From CAYIBD01 sp964361655 (GTDB lineage: Bacteria; Patescibacteriota; Minisyncoccia; Sungbacterales; SURF-37): 32,463 nucleotides of DNA. Of the stretch, positions 21,754 to 31,100 are shown piece by piece. Each line of letters opens with the position of its first letter. Within the stretch, counting starts at the first letter, position 1. Location of the stretch: assembly GCA_964361655.1 (NCBI GenBank), contig CAYIBD010000004.1, forward strand, positions 1 to 32,463, given 5' to 3'. Below the pieces are notes generated by a model. The model saw only the letters and a list, made by a program, of their open reading frames with translations, had not been told where the DNA came from and did no database searches. The translations under genes were made by a program, and so were the position numbers.

Positions 21754-22362
21754 TTAGGGAGTTTTGACCTTTTGTGATTTCTGACTTATCTCGGCTGCCC
21801 GACCCATGAGCCACGAGGCGAGCCAGCTGTTCTTGGACAGAGTCAGGCCTAACAGGATGACGGCGATGACGAAACTCACGGCGTAGTAGACGCCGCTTCG
21901 GAACAGGAACCCGCCAAAGAAGAAAAAGAGAAACGTCCCTGGCAGGTTGCCGAGGAGGGACGAGAGGAAGAACCGCGCCGCACTGATGTTGAGGAGACCA
22001 GCGGCGTAGGAGAGGTAGTCAAATACGGCATTGGTGGGGAGCCGGAGGAGGACAAGGGCCCAAAAGGTTTTGGTTCTGCCGAGGGCGGCTTCCCATTCGG
22101 TGATTTTTTCGAGTGACGTGATGCGTCTGACAACCGGCTCGCGGAAGCGTCGGGCGATCCAGAATGAAACCATTGCTCCCAACATGAGGCCGGCCTCGCC
22201 CAGGATAAAGGCCTTGACCCAGCCGAAGGCCGCAATGCCGGCGATGTCAATGAACACACCCGGGATAGGCGGGATGATGATGGCGAGCGAGCGGATGATA
22301 ATAAAGAGGCCCGGTGCTGCGACCGGATAGCTTGAGAGGAATGCGGGGAGGGTCTCCAGCAT
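21754..22362 (-). CDS. TVP38/TMEM64-type (VTT domain) membrane protein
   Basis: The 202-aa protein matches the VTT/SNARE-associated family related to DedA, whose members include proposed lipid scramblases. It has the re-entrant IIIPPIPGVFIDIAGIAAFGW, GEAGLMLGAMVSFWIARRF, then LLRLPTNAVFDYLSYAAGLL and SSLLGNLPGTFLFFFFG, with a final helix and a basic tail. The Phe/Pro-rich central membrane blocks are intact. A role in envelope lipid handling would fit the family, but is inferred. Confidence 0.85.
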   Translation of the reverse strand: MLETLPAFLSSYPVAAPGLFIIIRSLAIIIPPIPGVFIDIAGIAAFGWVKAFILGEAGLMLGAMVSFWIARRFREPVVRRITSLEKITEWEAALGRTKTFWALVLLRLPTNAVFDYLSYAAGLLNISAARFFLSSLLGNLPGTFLFFFFGGFLFRSGVYYAVSFVIAVILLGLTLSKNSWLASWLMGRAAEISQKSQKVKTP

Positions 22363-22369
22363 CGGTTGG

Positions 22370-23377
22370 TTACTGACCGAGAATCTCGTTCAAGAGCTCC
22401 CGGGTTCTGGGGCCAACGATGCCGGTCGCGGGGATGCCGTTTGCCGCCTGGAAGTTCGCCACCGCCTGCTTCGTGATGTTCCCGTAGTATCCCGTTACCG
22501 ACCCCGCGTCGGGGATTCCCCAGCCGTACGTGTGCAGGAACTCCTGGAGGATGAGGATTTCATTTCCGCGCATGCCGGGTTCAAGGTCGTGCGTGATTAG
22601 CCCGGCTGTGGGCTGACGAGACGGTGGGGGTGGCGGCGCCGGCAATGGGAGCTCCTGCGGCGACGGAGGCGGAGGGGCGGGCGCCCCCCCAAGCAGCGCA
22701 TTGATGAGGGTGCGGGCTTCTAGACCGACGATGCCGGTCGCCGCCAGCCCCTGGGAACTCTGGAAATTCATTACTGCCTTTTTGGTGACCGTTCCGAAAT
22801 AGCCGGTGACCGGCCCATTGTCGGGTATGCCCCAATTATGCTTTTGGAGAAATTCCTGAAGGGTTGTGACTTCTCCGCCTGACATCCCTTGGGCGAGCTC
22901 CTGGGTAAGCTTCGTGATGACGCCTCCGTGAGCCACGGGCGGCGCTGCTGGCGGCGGCACATTCTTTGCGGGCGGAGGCGGTCCGGTAGCTCGCGTGGTG
23001 GGAGGTGCGGGCGGGGGGATAGTACCGGTGCGGATGGAGAGATCTTTGACAAGTGCGGCGTCAATCCACCCTGTCTTGTTGTAGGTGGGTTTACCTTGCA
23101 CTTCCAGGAGGTGTCCGACGAGGATTTCCTCGAGCTGGATCGGGAGCCCGCCGGCGGACTCGACCTTCACGTACTGGTCAATGGGGATCGTCCATGTCTG
23201 GCCCCAGACATTCACGCTATAGAGATTGAGGGCGTGCTTGGTAACCACCGCCGCGTTCAGGAGGCGGACTTCGCCCGTTGCGGAGATATGAAGCTCCTGG
23301 CCGACGCTGGCGCGAGCGGTGAAGGCGCTTGCGAGGAACATTGCAAGAAAGAGGAAGGAGGTGTGGCGGCGTTTCAT
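22370..23377 (-). CDS. Secreted protein with two peptidoglycan-binding domains
   Basis: From ATG 23377 the N-terminus is a signal peptide (MKRRHTSFLFLAMFLASAFTARA). A beta-rich domain of about 100 residues follows, then a Pro-rich linker, a first PG_binding_1-like domain (LQEFLQKHNWGIP, GYFGTVTKKAVMNFQ), another Pro-rich linker and a second copy (LQEFLHTYGWGIP, GYYGNITKQAVANFQ) at the very end. Both copies keep the G-Y-F/Y-G and KKAV/KQAV-NFQ signatures. The linkers suggest it spans the wall. The Met codons at 23401 and 23398, just after the DUF763 stop, would allow coupled translation and add eight or seven residues. Confidence 0.85.
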   Translation of the reverse strand: MKRRHTSFLFLAMFLASAFTARASVGQELHISATGEVRLLNAAVVTKHALNLYSVNVWGQTWTIPIDQYVKVESAGGLPIQLEEILVGHLLEVQGKPTYNKTGWIDAALVKDLSIRTGTIPPPAPPTTRATGPPPPAKNVPPPAAPPVAHGGVITKLTQELAQGMSGGEVTTLQEFLQKHNWGIPDNGPVTGYFGTVTKKAVMNFQSSQGLAATGIVGLEARTLINALLGGAPAPPPPSPQELPLPAPPPPPSRQPTAGLITHDLEPGMRGNEILILQEFLHTYGWGIPDAGSVTGYYGNITKQAVANFQAANGIPATGIVGPRTRELLNEILGQ

Positions 23378-23402
23378 AGCGGTATTCGTGGGGAGCATCA
23401 TA

Positions 23403-24590
23403 CTACGCTTTACCGGCCGGAGGAAAGGGGCTCCTCATCGCGAGCCGCCGGAGGGCGCGGTCTTTGATCTTTGGCTCCCAGCGGGTGCGGCGGACTGCGG
23501 ATTCGAGGATGGCGATGGTTTTATCGTAGGTCATACGGTCAATGGGGTAGGGCGTGGCGTCTTTTCCGCCATGGGCAAAGGAGTAGCGGGCCGGATCTTC
23601 GTAGGAGGGTGCGGCGCCATAGATGACCTCGCCGACGAGGGCCAAGGCCCGCACGGTTTTCGGCCCCACGCCTTCCATGGCCACCAGTTCCTCGTAGGTG
23701 CGCGGCCGGATGCTCGTGACTCTGGCGAGAATTTTTTCGAGGTATTGGCTTTTTGAGAAATCTTCGTGAACAACCGGATGGCTCCTGAATTCAACATCCT
23801 CCAGCTTGAGCAGGGTCAGTTGCTCGCCGCTGCCACGGTGTTTGAGGGCGAGGACTTTAGATAGCGACGAGGAGTGTCGGCGCAGGATTTCAATATCCCT
23901 CATCAGCGAGCCGTAGCTCGAGTTCGCCATTTCTATTGAGAGGTCGCGTGTCGGGTCGCTTTCTCGGGCGACGAGATTCAGCACCGTGTCGTGTCGGGCT
24001 TGGGCGGCAATGCCGGTATGCGGCTCACAGACAAGGTCTTTGGCGTTCTCCGAGAACCAATGGTAACGCCGCGCCGTGCCGGCATCGGTATTCATTCCCT
24101 GCTGGACCACGGCCCAGGCGCCGTTTTCGGAAAAGAAAAAGATATGGTGATAGAGCTGGTAGCCGTCCTGGACAAGGCTGGAATCAACTTTAGCGCTCAT
24201 CTTGGAGTTGTAGACCAGGGCCTGGGTCTTGGCCTCACCGAGATCGAGCCGCCTCCCCCACTCCGTAATTTGGTCCGGCGTTTTTCGAGATGTCTTGCCC
24301 TTGCCGCCGGCAATGAAAATGCCGAGCGCCCGTTCCTCGCCCCGGACGGCTTCTTTCAAGGCCGCGGTCAGGATGGTGGTCAAGCCGCTTGCGTTCCAAT
24401 CGAATGCGAGCACCGTCCCGAGCGATTGGAACCATACTGGATCAGCGATGCGCTTGACAAACTCATCCGGCCCATACTCCTCAATGAGGATGCGAGTCAT
24501 GTCGCGGCCGAGCGTTACCATGCGGGAAAACAGCCACTTGGGGCAGCGGCCGGTATCGAGCGTCATGGTGGCGATACCGCGATGGATCAC
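23403..24590 (-). CDS. DUF763 protein
   Basis: From GTG 24590 the protein is 395 aa and begins MIHRGIATMTLDTGRCPKWLF, the conserved start of DUF763. Other family-like blocks are FDWNASGLTTI, QLYHHIFFFSE, QQGMN and a helix-hairpin-helix-like EGVGPKTVRALALVGEVIYG near residue 310. DUF763 is found in archaea and several bacterial lineages; its function is unknown. The hairpin suggests DNA contact, which is inference. TATACT lies exactly 6 nt before GTG 24590; the TTG at 24605 falls upstream of that box, so GTG is preferred. Confidence 0.88.
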   Translation of the reverse strand: MIHRGIATMTLDTGRCPKWLFSRMVTLGRDMTRILIEEYGPDEFVKRIADPVWFQSLGTVLAFDWNASGLTTILTAALKEAVRGEERALGIFIAGGKGKTSRKTPDQITEWGRRLDLGEAKTQALVYNSKMSAKVDSSLVQDGYQLYHHIFFFSENGAWAVVQQGMNTDAGTARRYHWFSENAKDLVCEPHTGIAAQARHDTVLNLVARESDPTRDLSIEMANSSYGSLMRDIEILRRHSSSLSKVLALKHRGSGEQLTLLKLEDVEFRSHPVVHEDFSKSQYLEKILARVTSIRPRTYEELVAMEGVGPKTVRALALVGEVIYGAAPSYEDPARYSFAHGGKDATPYPIDRMTYDKTIAILESAVRRTRWEPKIKDRALRRLAMRSPFPPAGKA

Positions 24591-24596
24591 GGACAA

Positions 24597-24602
24597 AGTA
24601 TA
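24597..24602 (-). promoter_or_regulatory. Leaderless-type -10 box of the DUF763 gene
   Basis: On the minus strand TATACT ends 6 nt before GTG 24590. Immediately upstream is CGCC-AA-GGCG followed by a run of seven T, a possible short terminator for the preceding gene. Confidence 0.5.
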
Positions 24603-24720
24603 CAAAAAAATCGCCTTGGCGGCTATTATTTCGATAGCGGAGCGCTGGTGCTCAATATGCCGGCGGAGCGTAGACGGTGAAAGAGCGGAGGGGTTCTTCT
24701 CGTCTCGTCCTCGCCCCAGT

Positions 24721-25005
24721 CTATGGAGCTATCCGCCCGAACCACCGCTTCAGGAGGTGCTCCTGATATATTTTTCGCCACCAGTATTTTCCTTGCCCGA
24801 AGCCGGCCAGCGCTCCGGCAAAGAAGAGAAGGATCGATCCGACGTGGTGGATGATATACCACTGCGCCCACGATAGCCCCAAGCTGTAAGCCGGGAAGTC
24901 CTTGAGCAGGAGTCCGATGTACCAAATTTCAAGCCCAGCGTGCAGCAGGAACTGGAGGAGGATCCCCAGCAGGGTAAAGGCGGTGAGGTAAATGGTGCGC
25001 TTCAT
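24721..25005 (-). CDS. Small three-helix membrane protein
   Basis: From ATG 25005, which overlaps the stop of the zincin gene as ATGA, the protein has 94 aa. Three hydrophobic segments lie at about 3-22, 28-37 and 48-66, with WAQWYIIHHVGSILLFFAG containing two adjacent His. The C-terminal tail is basic and aromatic (YWWRKIYQEHLLKRWFGR). I do not recognise a family. The overlap suggests coupled translation with the protease-like gene. Confidence 0.65.
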   Translation of the reverse strand: MKRTIYLTAFTLLGILLQFLLHAGLEIWYIGLLLKDFPAYSLGLSWAQWYIIHHVGSILLFFAGALAGFGQGKYWWRKIYQEHLLKRWFGRIAP

Positions 25006-25385
25006 GCGCTCCGGCGCCGTCGTTCTTTCGTCCGTACGGCGGCCTCGTCCAAGCCGAAATGGTGTGCAATCTCGTGCCACACCGTGTCGCGGACAAGCTT
25101 ACGGATTTCTCCGGGCGACCGGGCATATTCGAGAATCGGCTTCCGGAAAATGGTGATCTTGTCCGGCAAAACCCAGTAGTAGTGGTTCCCGCGCCTTGTC
25201 TGCGGAATGCCTTCGTAGAGGCCAAAGAGAGTGTGATCGCGCCGCAGCCGGAGCTTTCGCCGCTGTTCCTCGGTCGGTTCTTCCTCAATAACAATGCCGA
25301 CGTTCTTCAAGCGTCGCAAAAACTTCTCCGGGATCTCGGCCAGCCCCGCCTCGACCAATGTTTTAAATTCCGACCGGCTTACCAT
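25002..25385 (-). CDS. Minimal zincin metallopeptidase-family protein
   Basis: The 127-aa protein has the zincin motif HEIAHHFGLDE at about 104-114, where His104 and His108 would bind zinc and Glu105 would be catalytic. Upstream are LFGLYEGIPQT and the ITIFRKPIL strand, typical of the small Zincin_1/DUF1025 family of cytoplasmic metallopeptidase-like proteins. There is no signal peptide. Peptide substrates are unknown. It overlaps the small membrane gene by 4 nt. Confidence 0.88.
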   Translation of the reverse strand: MVSRSEFKTLVEAGLAEIPEKFLRRLKNVGIVIEEEPTEEQRRKLRLRRDHTLFGLYEGIPQTRRGNHYYWVLPDKITIFRKPILEYARSPGEIRKLVRDTVWHEIAHHFGLDEAAVRTKERRRRSA

Positions 25386-25435
25386 CGGCGAGTGATTATG
25401 AGTCTCTCATAGAGATGAACCCCGGTGCTACATGT

Positions 25436-26344
25436 TCATCGCCATTCCAAAATGCTGGGATAGGAACTCGGCCGTTCGAGTTCGCGGCGGAGGGTTGCCG
25501 GATCCACGCCGAGGATATGCATCTTGGCTGGGTCAATCGGTCCCCAGCCCATGCCATCGAGGTGCACCAGGTAGCCGATGTCATGGGGCTCAAGGCCCAT
25601 CAGCCAGACCGCGAGGGCGTCTGCAGCCACGGGGCTCAATGAAGCAATGACCCAGCCGAGGTCAATGGTTCTGCCCGCGGCCGGTCCGTTGCCTTCCATA
25701 GCTTGAGTGCCGTCGATGACGGCAAGCTGGGCGGGGTGCTCGGCATAGACATCCGCCAGGGATCGGTGCGCGGGTTTGTATCCGGTATGGAGCCACGGCC
25801 AGCGGGCATGGATCCCAAACGGCGAGCGCTGCACGATCTGCGAGCCGACGATATGGGTTTTGATTGAAAGCGAGACGGTATAATAGGAATGCATTTTTGC
25901 GGGCACCACCGCGATGTTGAAGTCGGATTCGGCAACAGTTTTTGAAAACGACAGCGGCCGCTTCTCCATGCTGGCCGTATAGGCGAAAGACGGGATCGTC
26001 TCGTCGTCGTTCAGGTCAATGAGCCGGATACTGCCGGATCGCCGCAGGCTGTCGTAGCCGAGCTTGGTGAAGGCCTTTTTGGTGCCATGGAACGCGGCGT
26101 CCCCGACCAAAATTTCATCCCCGCGGAGGAGCGAGAGGTGATCTATCACGCCACGCACGGCCTCCACGTCGGTACAGGCCGCGCTTCGGAAATGGGTCAC
26201 CAGGTTCGGGTGGACGAAGATGCGCCGCGCCGCTCGGATGCGTTGGGTAAAATCATCACCCAGTCTTGAAATCGCCTCGCGTACCATCTCGCGGCGATCG
26301 TGGCCGGTGACGATAATGACCGAGTTTGCGGCCGGCATTGCCAT
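25436..26344 (-). CDS. DUF362 family protein
   Basis: From ATG 26344 the protein is 302 aa (MAMPAANSVIIVTGHDRREMVREAI). It has DUF362-like blocks: IFVHPNLVTHFRSAACTDVEAVRGVI, an ILVGDAAF strand, IAVVPAKMHSYYTVSLSIKTHIVG and LAVIDGTQAMEGNGP. Family members are often iron-sulfur or cofactor-related, but no Cys cluster is present here. The function is unknown. A TGGTATACT extended -10 lies 13 nt before this ATG; the upstream Met at 26392 precedes it and was rejected. Confidence 0.85.
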   Translation of the reverse strand: MAMPAANSVIIVTGHDRREMVREAISRLGDDFTQRIRAARRIFVHPNLVTHFRSAACTDVEAVRGVIDHLSLLRGDEILVGDAAFHGTKKAFTKLGYDSLRRSGSIRLIDLNDDETIPSFAYTASMEKRPLSFSKTVAESDFNIAVVPAKMHSYYTVSLSIKTHIVGSQIVQRSPFGIHARWPWLHTGYKPAHRSLADVYAEHPAQLAVIDGTQAMEGNGPAAGRTIDLGWVIASLSPVAADALAVWLMGLEPHDIGYLVHLDGMGWGPIDPAKMHILGVDPATLRRELERPSSYPSILEWR

Positions 26345-26357
26345 GGTCAGTGAAGGG

Positions 26358-26366
26358 AGTATACCA
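26358..26366 (-). promoter_or_regulatory. Extended -10 promoter of the DUF362 gene
   Basis: On the minus strand TGGTATACT (26358-26366) is 13 nt before ATG 26344 and would give a leader of about 6 nt. No Shine-Dalgarno sequence is visible. Confidence 0.5.
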
Positions 26367-26417
26367 TGCCGGGCATTGGCCGCAGGAGCCACAGAAGGTA
26401 ATCGGGGCTGATCTTTT

Positions 26418-26459
26418 ATCCCGCACCTTCCCAGAATACCCCGCAGGAAGGTGCGGGAT
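26418..26459. terminator. 14-bp perfect hairpin between the DUF362 and 327-aa genes
   Basis: ATCCCGCACCTTCC (26418-26431) and GGAAGGTGCGGGAT (26446-26459) form an exact 14-bp stem with a 14-nt loop. It lies downstream of the 327-aa gene read on the minus strand and just before the DUF362 promoter. The T-rich side is on the plus strand, so termination of the minus transcript is not certain. Confidence 0.55.
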
Positions 26460-26493
26460 TTATTCTGCGCGGCCCCTCTAACCCAGCAACGGC

Positions 26494-27477
26494 TTATTGG
26501 CCGTAGCGAATCCGCAGATCTTCGATCACCTGGCGGAGCTGGAACGTGCGCTCGGAGAGTTCGGCCTGCCGCGAAAAGGTGCGAAAAGAGAGAAGGTCTT
26601 GAGCGCTGGCTTTTGCCAGTGTTTTATCGATGAGATCCGAAAACTTGCTGATGTCGCTAAAAGCGGCCTCGGAGCGCTTGAGCTCGGCCGGGGATATGTT
26701 TTGGGGCACGGAATTGATGGCCGCCAGAGCGCTTATCTTTCTTACGATGGCTAAGAGCAATGGCAGGCCCGGACCGGCCTTGTCCCATGCCGCTTCGAGT
26801 TCCACGTAGCTCGGATCGTCAAGTCCGGTGATTTTCTTTTTGAAGAGCGCATCCCCCAGCGACTGCATACGCGGGACGGTTGCTTCCCACACTGCTCGGA
26901 CCGCGCCGGCCGTTGGCGTAGGCGGCGGCCTCACCTGACCCGGCCTGGTCGGCTGGGGCTCGGGCTGGATGATGGTGATGAATTTTTTCATCTCGGCCCG
27001 ATAGTCGCTAGCGGTCTTAAAGAACTCGGCCTTGGGTTCGGTATCAGCGAACGCGGAGATGTTCAACTCCAGGAATTGCTCAAAGGTTTGCGAGATCCCG
27101 GCCATGGCCGGCGGCGGATCGAGCAAGGCCAGCTCGGTCTTGACCCGCTCGGCCAGCGTCCGCTGTTTCCGGATTGCTTCGAGCGCTCCGGCATAATCGG
27201 CCCCATCTTTCAGCGTGGTCTCATTGTAGGCCCGGCCTTGGGCCATGGCCCGATCGTATAGGCCAAGGATAGAGCGCGCGTAAATGGTCGGCCGGTAGAT
27301 TTGGAAATAGTAAAAACTGCCGCCGGCCACGCCAAGAACGGCCATGGTCAAGACGCCGATGACAGTGGTTTTTATCCAGCTTCTATGTTGGCGGGGCGGC
27401 AAGCCGGTTCCGGTTCCGGCTCGCATAAGGTCCTGTGCCATGGCCCGGAAATCTGGGTCGAGGGGCTTCTCCTCCAT
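26494..27477 (-). CDS. Single-pass membrane protein of unknown function
   Basis: The 327-aa protein has a cytoplasmic N-terminus of about 35 residues and one membrane helix (about 37-57). A largely helical outer part follows, split by a Pro-rich stretch (QPEPQPTRPGQVRPPPTPT) near the middle. The last third has regular heptad-like Leu/Ser/Glu/Arg segments. No enzyme motif is seen. Its ATG lies 3 nt after the stop of the Cys-repeat gene, so the two are clearly co-translated. Confidence 0.65.
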   Translation of the reverse strand: MEEKPLDPDFRAMAQDLMRAGTGTGLPPRQHRSWIKTTVIGVLTMAVLGVAGGSFYYFQIYRPTIYARSILGLYDRAMAQGRAYNETTLKDGADYAGALEAIRKQRTLAERVKTELALLDPPPAMAGISQTFEQFLELNISAFADTEPKAEFFKTASDYRAEMKKFITIIQPEPQPTRPGQVRPPPTPTAGAVRAVWEATVPRMQSLGDALFKKKITGLDDPSYVELEAAWDKAGPGLPLLLAIVRKISALAAINSVPQNISPAELKRSEAAFSDISKFSDLIDKTLAKASAQDLLSFRTFSRQAELSERTFQLRQVIEDLRIRYGQ

Positions 27478-27480
27478 GGA

Positions 27481-28083
27481 TTATCGCCCGTAATTCCGCT
27501 GGCAATCCTGGCGCATCCGGGGATCGGAAATCTCGCCGCACAAGGCCGGGTTGCGGTGAGCGGTGTTGAAGTAGCAGGAGTCGCGTTGGTTGACGTTAGC
27601 GACCTTGCGGCAGAGATTCGAATCGCCCAGGCGGCTTGCGGCATTGGCCAGGCAATTATCGCGCGGGTCAACGGCTTGAATTTTCTCGCAGGCCTCGACG
27701 CCGAGCTTTGTCGCGGCTTCGCTGTAGCATTTGTCGCGGGCTTCGGCCGGGGCCTTGGCGCAAAGATTACTATCGCCGAGCTTTACCGCCAGCATCCCGT
27801 AGCATCCGCCTTTTATGTCGGCGATTTTCACTTTATCGCAGATGGCCGGATCGCCTTTCTCCGAAGCAAACACCATCCGGCAAATGTCTTGAGCAATATA
27901 CGGGTAGGCCCCGAAGCCGCCCGAGGAATCGGAGGGCCCGGTGTAAAGCGGCAGGATATCGCAGATTTCTTTGGACGGCTCCGACCCAACTAGAATCGGA
28001 CCGCGCCTCGCAAAGTAAAACCCCCCGCCAACGCTGGCGAGAAGGAGTATAACCAGAATGACGATAAAGATGTCTTTATTCAT
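27481..28083 (-). CDS. Membrane-anchored tandem Cys-pair repeat protein
   Basis: The 200-aa protein has an N-terminal membrane helix (about 5-25) and then twelve Cys. From about residue 75 five repeats of about 25 residues are seen, each of the form C-x(9-13)-C followed by a helix with A..KL or A..RL and GD..LC (for example KLGDSNLCAKAPAEARDKCY and RLGDSNLCRKVANVNQRDSC). An earlier, longer Cys pair precedes them. The even Cys count and outer location suggest disulfide-pinned helical hairpins. I know no named family for it. It is followed after 3 nt by the 327-aa membrane gene and preceded by the giant surface gene. Confidence 0.65.
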   Translation of the reverse strand: MNKDIFIVILVILLLASVGGGFYFARRGPILVGSEPSKEICDILPLYTGPSDSSGGFGAYPYIAQDICRMVFASEKGDPAICDKVKIADIKGGCYGMLAVKLGDSNLCAKAPAEARDKCYSEAATKLGVEACEKIQAVDPRDNCLANAASRLGDSNLCRKVANVNQRDSCYFNTAHRNPALCGEISDPRMRQDCQRNYGR

Positions 28084-28139
28084 GTTAGTACCCGAGATAC
28101 GCTCCGCTATTTAATAATTGACCGAAGCCTAGGCGCTGT

Positions 28140-31100
28140 TTAGGGCAGTTGGTATTTGGCCAGGAACGCATCCAACCCGCCGGCATTGGTTTGGCCGCCC
28201 AGGCTGCCCCAGGTGTCGCCGGCGATATAGGCGCTTCGGGATGAGCGATCCACGGCAATGCCGCGGGCACTGTCCGTGGTGCCGGAGTCAAGGGTTCGCA
28301 TCCACGTTGAACTCCCACCCACTGCGTCATAGAACGCGGCAAAGGCGTCGGGCAGGCCGCCGGCACTCGAGGTGAGCTCGCCGGCCACCACTGCGTTCCG
28401 GCCATCGGAGGCCACGGCGTAGGCCACATCCTGTCCGCTAGCCCCGAACTGGCGCACCCACAAACGGTCGCCGGCAGGCGTATAGCGGGCCAGGTAAGCA
28501 TCCATGACTCCAGCGTTCACCTGGCCGGCGAGCGACCCGGTAGTGTCCCCGGCAACGTAGACGCTCGCACCATCGGCCGCAAGCCCGTAGCCGACCTCGC
28601 TCGCCGAACCACCCAGGAGCCGCGTCCATAGGCGGTTGCCGTTCGAGTCGTACTTGATGAGGAACGCATCCTCGCCTCCGGCGTAGGGCTGGCCGTCGAG
28701 CGAGTTCCGCACCCAGCCGGAAACGTAGAAGATATCGGTGCTCTCCGCGGCCACGGCCTCGGCTTTTTCACAATCGGGCGTGCCGAGAAGTTTCGTCCAG
28801 AGCTTTGCGCCGTCGGCCGCATACTTGGCGATGAGTATGTCGCAGAAGCCGGCATTGACCTGGCCATCAGGAGCGCCCTCGGTGTTTCCGACCGCATAGA
28901 CGCTGCCATTGACCGTGGGCTCCACCGCGATGCCGTAGAACTGATCGTTGGTAGCCGTGCCAATGGTTCTTGACCAAAGCTTGTTGCCGTTGGCGTCGTA
29001 CTTCACGATCACGGCATCGGTGTTCCCGCCGTGGGCATGGCCGTCAAAGGACTGGTAGGCCAGGCCAGCGGCATAGACGTTCCCGCTTACGTCAACGGTT
29101 ATGGCCTTATATGTGTCGTAGAATATGCTGCCGAGCTGGCGGGCCCAGAGGAAGTTTCCGTTCGGGTCATACTTGGCAATAAAAGCATCGGTCGAGCCAT
29201 AGCTCGTCTGGCCGGCTAGCGCACTCCCGACGTAGCCGGCGATGTAGATGTTTCCGAAGCTGTCCACGGCGGCAGCATCGGCCGAGTCGCCATACTCGAC
29301 CGCCGAAGTCCCCAATAGGCGCACCCAGCTCGGCGCCCCGCTGATTACCGGTGCCGCGATGCTGAACGGCGCGTCGCTCGAATCGGCGATGGCCTGGGCG
29401 TGGTTGGTGAAGAGCAAGCCGCCGCCCGACTTCATGTAGGGTTCAATCCGGACCACATAGGATCCGGTGCGGAAGCCGGCGGGGATGGACCAGTCAAACT
29501 TGCCGGCCTGCACCGGCGTGGTGGTCGAGAGCAGGGCGACGAGCGTTGAGGGATTCGCGCCGTCGCGGAGTTCGATTCGCGTCAGGCCGTCAAAGGGCAA
29601 TCCGGTTGATTTCCAGGTAATGGTTTGGTTGGAGCCAACCAGCCAGTTTTCACCTCCGTTCGCGGCGAGCACGGTGAGCGAGAGCGGTTCCCAGCTGAAT
29701 TGACTGCCGGAATATTTCAAGGCAATCGGTTTGCAGCCGTGGGCGAGCGGAAGCGAGGCGTAGGGGGAGTAAAAGGTCTTGTTATTGGCATCGGTCATGA
29801 GCAGCCGAGCGTTATACTCAAGCGGGATCAGGCCGCTCGAGGCGCCGGAGTAGACGAGACCCCCGATGCCGGCTGCCCGGCCTTCCTCCGGGTATTGCAC
29901 CATGTATTTCATGAGGACGTCGGAGTGCACATAGAGCATGTCCGCCACCGGCCAGATGACGAAATCACCAATATCAACCTCTGGTCCGAGGATTGAGTAG
30001 CTCGGCCGCGGGCCGCCGGCGTCAAATGGATCCACGCTGACCTTTAAGCTCCCGTCCAACCACCACCGGCCGATGGCAAATCCGTTGCCGAGGGTGAGGT
30101 AGCAGCCGCGGGAGGCAAACCATGACTGGGTGCCTCCGGCGATGATCGGCGCGGTCGAAGCCGAGACGGAGAATGTGCCGTCCGGCCCGGTAGTGAACGA
30201 GGTGCCGTTGGTTTGCGAGAAGCTCCGGATTCCGGTATTAGCCACGGGCTGGCCGGTCTTGATATCAATAATCCGGCCGCGGATGGTCACGGTCTCGGGC
30301 ATGGGCACAATAGTGAAGGTCGCATCGCTCGCGTCGCGGACGCTGGTATCACCGGCGTTTACGATTTCAATCTGGTAATCGATCCCTTGCGGGATGTCGG
30401 TCGGGATAGTCCAGACGTAGCTAAAGGAGGATCCGGTCGAGCTTGATTGGGGCGCTTGGCTCGCAATAGTGCGGTAATAGACCCCGCCTTTCAGCAGGTT
30501 GATGGTTACGGTATTGCCGGTGATGTTCGATGCGTTCCACTTGATGGTTGGTTTGGTTTGCTGCATCCAGGTTTCGCCGCCGTTGGGAGCCGTGACGGTA
30601 ACCACTGAGGTCGGCGCCGGGGGCGTCGGTGGCGGAGGCGGCGGCGTGGTTGCCACGATCGTGGTCGTTGACACCCGGAAGGTCACTGTTGAGGCGGCAT
30701 GGGAGAAGTAAGAGGTGGTGTCGTTCATGTAGGCCCGGCCAGAGACAAAGGCCATATAGCGCTTGGCAGGATCGAGCGCTGGGCCGTCATAGGTGAGCGA
30801 GCCGTCCCAGCTCCATTTTTGTTTGGCCCAGGTGGCCAGGTTCGTCCCCCACTGCGACTCATCAATAAGGTAGACGGTATGCGGCGGGGTAAAGGGCCAG
30901 CCCGTGGCAATGGTCCATTGGAAGGTTGGGGAAGTCGTGGCCACTATTTCATCCTGCTTCGGGGCAAGCACGCTGATCGCGCCCAGCCAATGTTCAGTCG
31001 CCGTTTCAGAGGCCGGGCTCTCGCCCAGGGAGTTTAGCCCGGTCACATACCAGCTATACGGCCCAACGGCATAGGACGTAGTGAGTTGGAAGTCCCATTC

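Noticed and set aside
28140..29340. Repeated DNA suggesting a CRISPR array or tandem repeat locus
   Set aside because: The repetition is at protein level (SBBP blades of about 57 aa), with no identical DNA repeats or spacers. No CRISPR array was seen in the window.
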